64,000 nt of DNA from Muribaculaceae bacterium Isolate-036 (Harlan) (GTDB lineage: Bacteria; Bacteroidota; Bacteroidia; Bacteroidales; Muribaculaceae), in contig RIAY01000008.1 of assembly GCA_003833075.1 (NCBI GenBank), positions 1-64,000 on the forward strand, read 5' to 3'. Numbering within the stretch: the stretch's first letter is position 1; the number at the start of each line of letters is the position of its first letter. The notes beneath the pieces are model-generated. The model was not told the DNA's origin and did not search any database. It was given only the letters and a program-made list of their open reading frames with translations. Positions 61,917 through 64,000 of the stretch are shown piece by piece. The position numbers were made by a program, and so were the translations under genes.

Positions 61917-62302
61917 TGATTGACAAGAAAAAACAGGGAGCTGCAAACCGCGAGTGGGGAAAGATGGCGGAAGATATTGCCGCAGAGTATCTTCTCACTA
62001 ACGGGTATATTATCCGCGAACGCAACTGGAGGATAGGAAATAGAATCGAGATTGATATAATAGCCGAAAAAGACGGTATTATTGTTTTTGTGGAAGTCAA
62101 GGCAAGAAAGGGAGATTTCCAGTCTCCCGAAGAAACGGTGGATTCCCCGAAAAGAAAAAAGATGATACAGGGGGGAGACATATACCTGCGCGGTCTGCCT
62201 CATCTGTTTCCTTACCGCCTCGACATCATTACAGTCACGGGCACCCCTGAAAGTCATGAAATAAAACATCTGGAAGATGCCTTTCTTCCTCCTTTGAAAT
62301 AG
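61916..62302 (+). CDS. yraN: YraN/UPF0102-family endonuclease-like protein
   Basis: This 128-residue protein has the UPF0102 pattern: GKMAEDIAAEYLLTNGY at about 15-31 and RIEIDIIAEKDGIIVFVEVKARK, an IDxxA/EVK PD-(D/E)XK-type core, at about 43-65. The family is Holliday-junction-resolvase-like with no firm function. Its ATG overlaps the stop of the restriction enzyme gene (TAATG). It probably belongs to the chromosomal background rather than to the restriction system. Confidence 0.9.
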   Translation: MIDKKKQGAANREWGKMAEDIAAEYLLTNGYIIRERNWRIGNRIEIDIIAEKDGIIVFVEVKARKGDFQSPEETVDSPKRKKMIQGGDIYLRGLPHLFPYRLDIITVTGTPESHEIKHLEDAFLPPLK

Positions 62303-62340
62303 CAGTGTTTGAATTTAACATGAATTATATAAGAACGCAT

Positions 62341-62397
62341 TCATTCAAACGCCCTTCAGACATATCACATGGTGATGCCTGAAGGGCGTTTGAATGA
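62341..62397. terminator. Bidirectional hairpin between yraN and the phosphatase gene
   Basis: The perfect 19-bp arms TCATTCAAACGCCCTTCAG (62341-62359) and CTGAAGGGCGTTTGAATGA (62379-62397) enclose a loop that itself can fold (ATCAC/GTGAT). T-runs are poor, but the position between convergent genes supports a terminator. Confidence 0.65.
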
Positions 62398-62444
62398 TGT
62401 TGCGACAACAGTCTCAGGAACTGTCTTTCCCGAGAGAATTAATT

Positions 62445-63854
62445 TCAAAGAGGGACATCTTCAACGGATATACCCAATGCAATCGAAAGTATCCGGCGCG
62501 GAATTTCAGTATTGTCTGAAAGTGGCGAGAACCTCTCGGCACCCTCTCCGATTGCAAAAACAGGCACCATCGCACCCGTATGACTGTGTGATGAGAACCC
62601 GAATCCTGCAGCAGCATTCAAAATTTCAAAAACGCGTGCCGTAAAACCGTCGAAAGTAGCGTAAAGAGTCTTCTCATCCGCCAGACTTCTGCCTGTCATC
62701 ATCTGCTCGAACATTTCCTCAAGTTCGGCATTCTGCTGCTCGGAAGGCTTGAATGCCGTTCCCCAGCCAAGCTTCTCCCGCATGAAATCCGTCATATCCT
62801 TCCAGATAAATTCACGGGACCCGCTGACAAAAGACTTGACACTGTCGGCAAATGCCTCCTTGGAAATTTTCTGTGCTCCCACCCGCGATGTGCGCATGGA
62901 ATATCCTGTCGCTTTTGTACCTGCCGACATCCCTCCGGTCTCATGATCGGCAGTCACGACTATCAACGTTTCTTCAGGATGCTTCATATAAAAATCGTAT
63001 GCAAGCTTGAGCGACTCATCAAAATCAAGCACTTCCCGCACTATTGTCCCTCCATCGTTGGAATGACCGGCATGATCTATACCGCCGCACTCCACCATCA
63101 TAAAAAACCTGTCGGGAGTAACACTCATCAGCTGACGTATCCCGGCATATGTCATGTCCCTAAGTTTCATGCCTCCTTGTATGGAATCAATCGTATATCC
63201 TATAGTCCACGCATCAGGAGAATCGGAAGAGAGCACCAGCATACGGTCGGCAGTCTCCGACAATCCTTCGGTGCCATATGAAACCTTAACTCCATGTTTT
63301 GCAAAATAGTCAAGCAATTCTGTCTTTTTCCCTTCTTTGTCACGTGCTCTTGCAAGACCGGCTCCTGCAGCAAACTGAAAACCTGAATCAGCGAGATCTT
63401 TTCCTATCTGCATTCGTTCGCCACGATTCTTGACATGCGCATAAAACGCTCCGGGAGTAGCATCGTCAATTCCGTCTGTCGTAACAAGACCTATTCCCCA
63501 CCCGCGTTTGAAAAGCACCTCCGCAATTGATGTCACAGCCACGGTGTCTGGTCCCATGCCGAGCATTCCGTTCCGGGTCTTACGTCCTGTGGCGAGAGCG
63601 GTTCCCGCTGCCGCGGAGTCAGTCACCCGTGATGAAAAAGAATGAGTTCTCGCTGCTGACATGACCGGCATCCTTAACATTGTCAATGTATCTTTGGAAC
63701 CAATTACATCAGTCTGATATAACTGCGCGTTCAATACATGATTGAATCCCATGCCGTCACCGATAAAATAAAATATATAATTCGGTTCGGCATTGGAGAC
63801 GAAGACACTTGCGAACGCAAGCACGCAAGAAATCAAAAACTTACTCTTTATCAT
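62445..63854 (-). CDS. Alkaline phosphatase (PhoA family), secreted
   Basis: This 469-residue protein has a signal peptide (MIKSKFLISCVLAFASVFVSNA). IGDGMGFNH near 35 gives the first metal ligand. TDSAAAGTALATG near 80 gives the nucleophilic Ser. CGGIDHAGHSNDGGT near 265 and TADHETGGMS near 318 give zinc ligands. A late His is in SSHSHTGAMVPVF. It hydrolyses phosphate monoesters in the periplasm. I chose the ATG at 63854, which begins the signal peptide; the frame continues 16 residues upstream. Confidence 0.93.
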   Translation of the reverse strand: MIKSKFLISCVLAFASVFVSNAEPNYIFYFIGDGMGFNHVLNAQLYQTDVIGSKDTLTMLRMPVMSAARTHSFSSRVTDSAAAGTALATGRKTRNGMLGMGPDTVAVTSIAEVLFKRGWGIGLVTTDGIDDATPGAFYAHVKNRGERMQIGKDLADSGFQFAAGAGLARARDKEGKKTELLDYFAKHGVKVSYGTEGLSETADRMLVLSSDSPDAWTIGYTIDSIQGGMKLRDMTYAGIRQLMSVTPDRFFMMVECGGIDHAGHSNDGGTIVREVLDFDESLKLAYDFYMKHPEETLIVVTADHETGGMSAGTKATGYSMRTSRVGAQKISKEAFADSVKSFVSGSREFIWKDMTDFMREKLGWGTAFKPSEQQNAELEEMFEQMMTGRSLADEKTLYATFDGFTARVFEILNAAAGFGFSSHSHTGAMVPVFAIGEGAERFSPLSDNTEIPRRILSIALGISVEDVPL

Positions 63855-63908
63855 AATCACCTTTTTATTCCTTATCACCGCACTATCCCCATCCAGCCCC
63901 ATCTCGCC

Positions 63909-64000
63909 CTATTCCGCCCCATTTAAGCCCCCATTCAAGCGTCCGCGAAATTGAGAAAGAACAACAGCTGTGGCAACAGCCACATTGAGTGATTCGGAAT
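63909..64000 (-). CDS. TrmH/SpoU-family RNA methyltransferase, 3' end only
   Basis: The last 30 codons of a minus-strand gene run in from the right edge. They read SESLNVAVATAVVLSQF, then a Gly/Asn-rich tail and TAG. ESLNVAVATAVVL is the knot-forming C-terminal motif of TrmH/SpoU 2'-O-methyltransferases. The substrate RNA cannot be told from this fragment. The short repeated tail (GRLNGGLNGAE) is not conserved in the family. Confidence 0.8.
   Translation of the reverse strand, partial: SESLNVAVATAVVLSQFRGRLNGGLNGAE

Overview
The window looks like a chromosome segment from a Bacteroidales bacterium, most likely close to Muribaculaceae, although no marker here fixes the family. The supporting evidence is a SusC/SusD pair beside a sialidase, promoters of the Bacteroidota type (TTTG, about 19-20 bases, TAnnTTTG), a tmRNA whose tag reads GENNNYALAA, YtxH/holin-type small proteins, a 50-residue peptide gene below an ECF sigma gene, and mostly weak ribosome binding sites.

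Region 1 (1-16,000) is an accessory island lying directly 3' of the tmRNA gene ssrA. From the left edge it holds a cut hypothetical gene, a DUF4143-type ATPase with a duplicated promoter element, two head-to-tail tyrosine recombinases, and a seven-gene minus-strand operon. That operon runs kinase with zinc ribbon, von Willebrand A protein, PP2C phosphatase (a TerY-P-like phosphorylation triad), zinc-finger/PH-like protein, a divergent phosphoribosyltransferase-like protein, a beta-repeat protein, a second phosphoribosyltransferase-like paralogue, and a methyltransferase-like/RecQ-type helicase that keeps only the first helicase lobe. Upstream lie an internally deleted FtsZ-like gene, a small membrane protein, a DnaQ-like exonuclease and a WYL regulator. 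This is the best candidate in the window for an incompletely described defence or stress system.

Region 2 (16,600-31,000) is a sialic-acid utilisation locus on the minus strand. It holds a FadR-type regulator with a perfect operator-like palindrome at its own start, a kelch/sodium-solute symporter fusion, N-acetylneuraminate lyase, SusC, SusD, a secreted sialidase, a cupin sugar isomerase, an aldose epimerase, a calcineurin-type phosphoesterase and a YhcH/NanQ-like protein. Together they would cleave, import, anomerise and split sialic acid. No recognisable ManNAc epimerase or kinase is present. A 185-bp inverted-repeat element and a partial arm copy flank the regulator gene.

Region 3 (31,200-64,000) is mostly housekeeping: glnS, an ECF sigma factor with its small peptide gene, prmA, a holin/YtxH envelope cluster, umuC-recQ, recJ, a MATE exporter, an alpha/beta hydrolase, a membrane-anchored Mur-ligase-like enzyme, tRNA-Ala(GGC), an FNT-type channel, pepC, lysA-lysC, a Bcr/CflA exporter, a LacI-type regulator, a Cys/His-rich LTxxQ protein, the aguA-aguB putrescine pathway, DUF1599 and DoxX-like genes, rlmH, nadC, a probable type II restriction-modification pair placed exactly between nadC and yraN, an alkaline phosphatase, and the 3' end of a TrmH-family RNA methyltransferase gene at the right edge.
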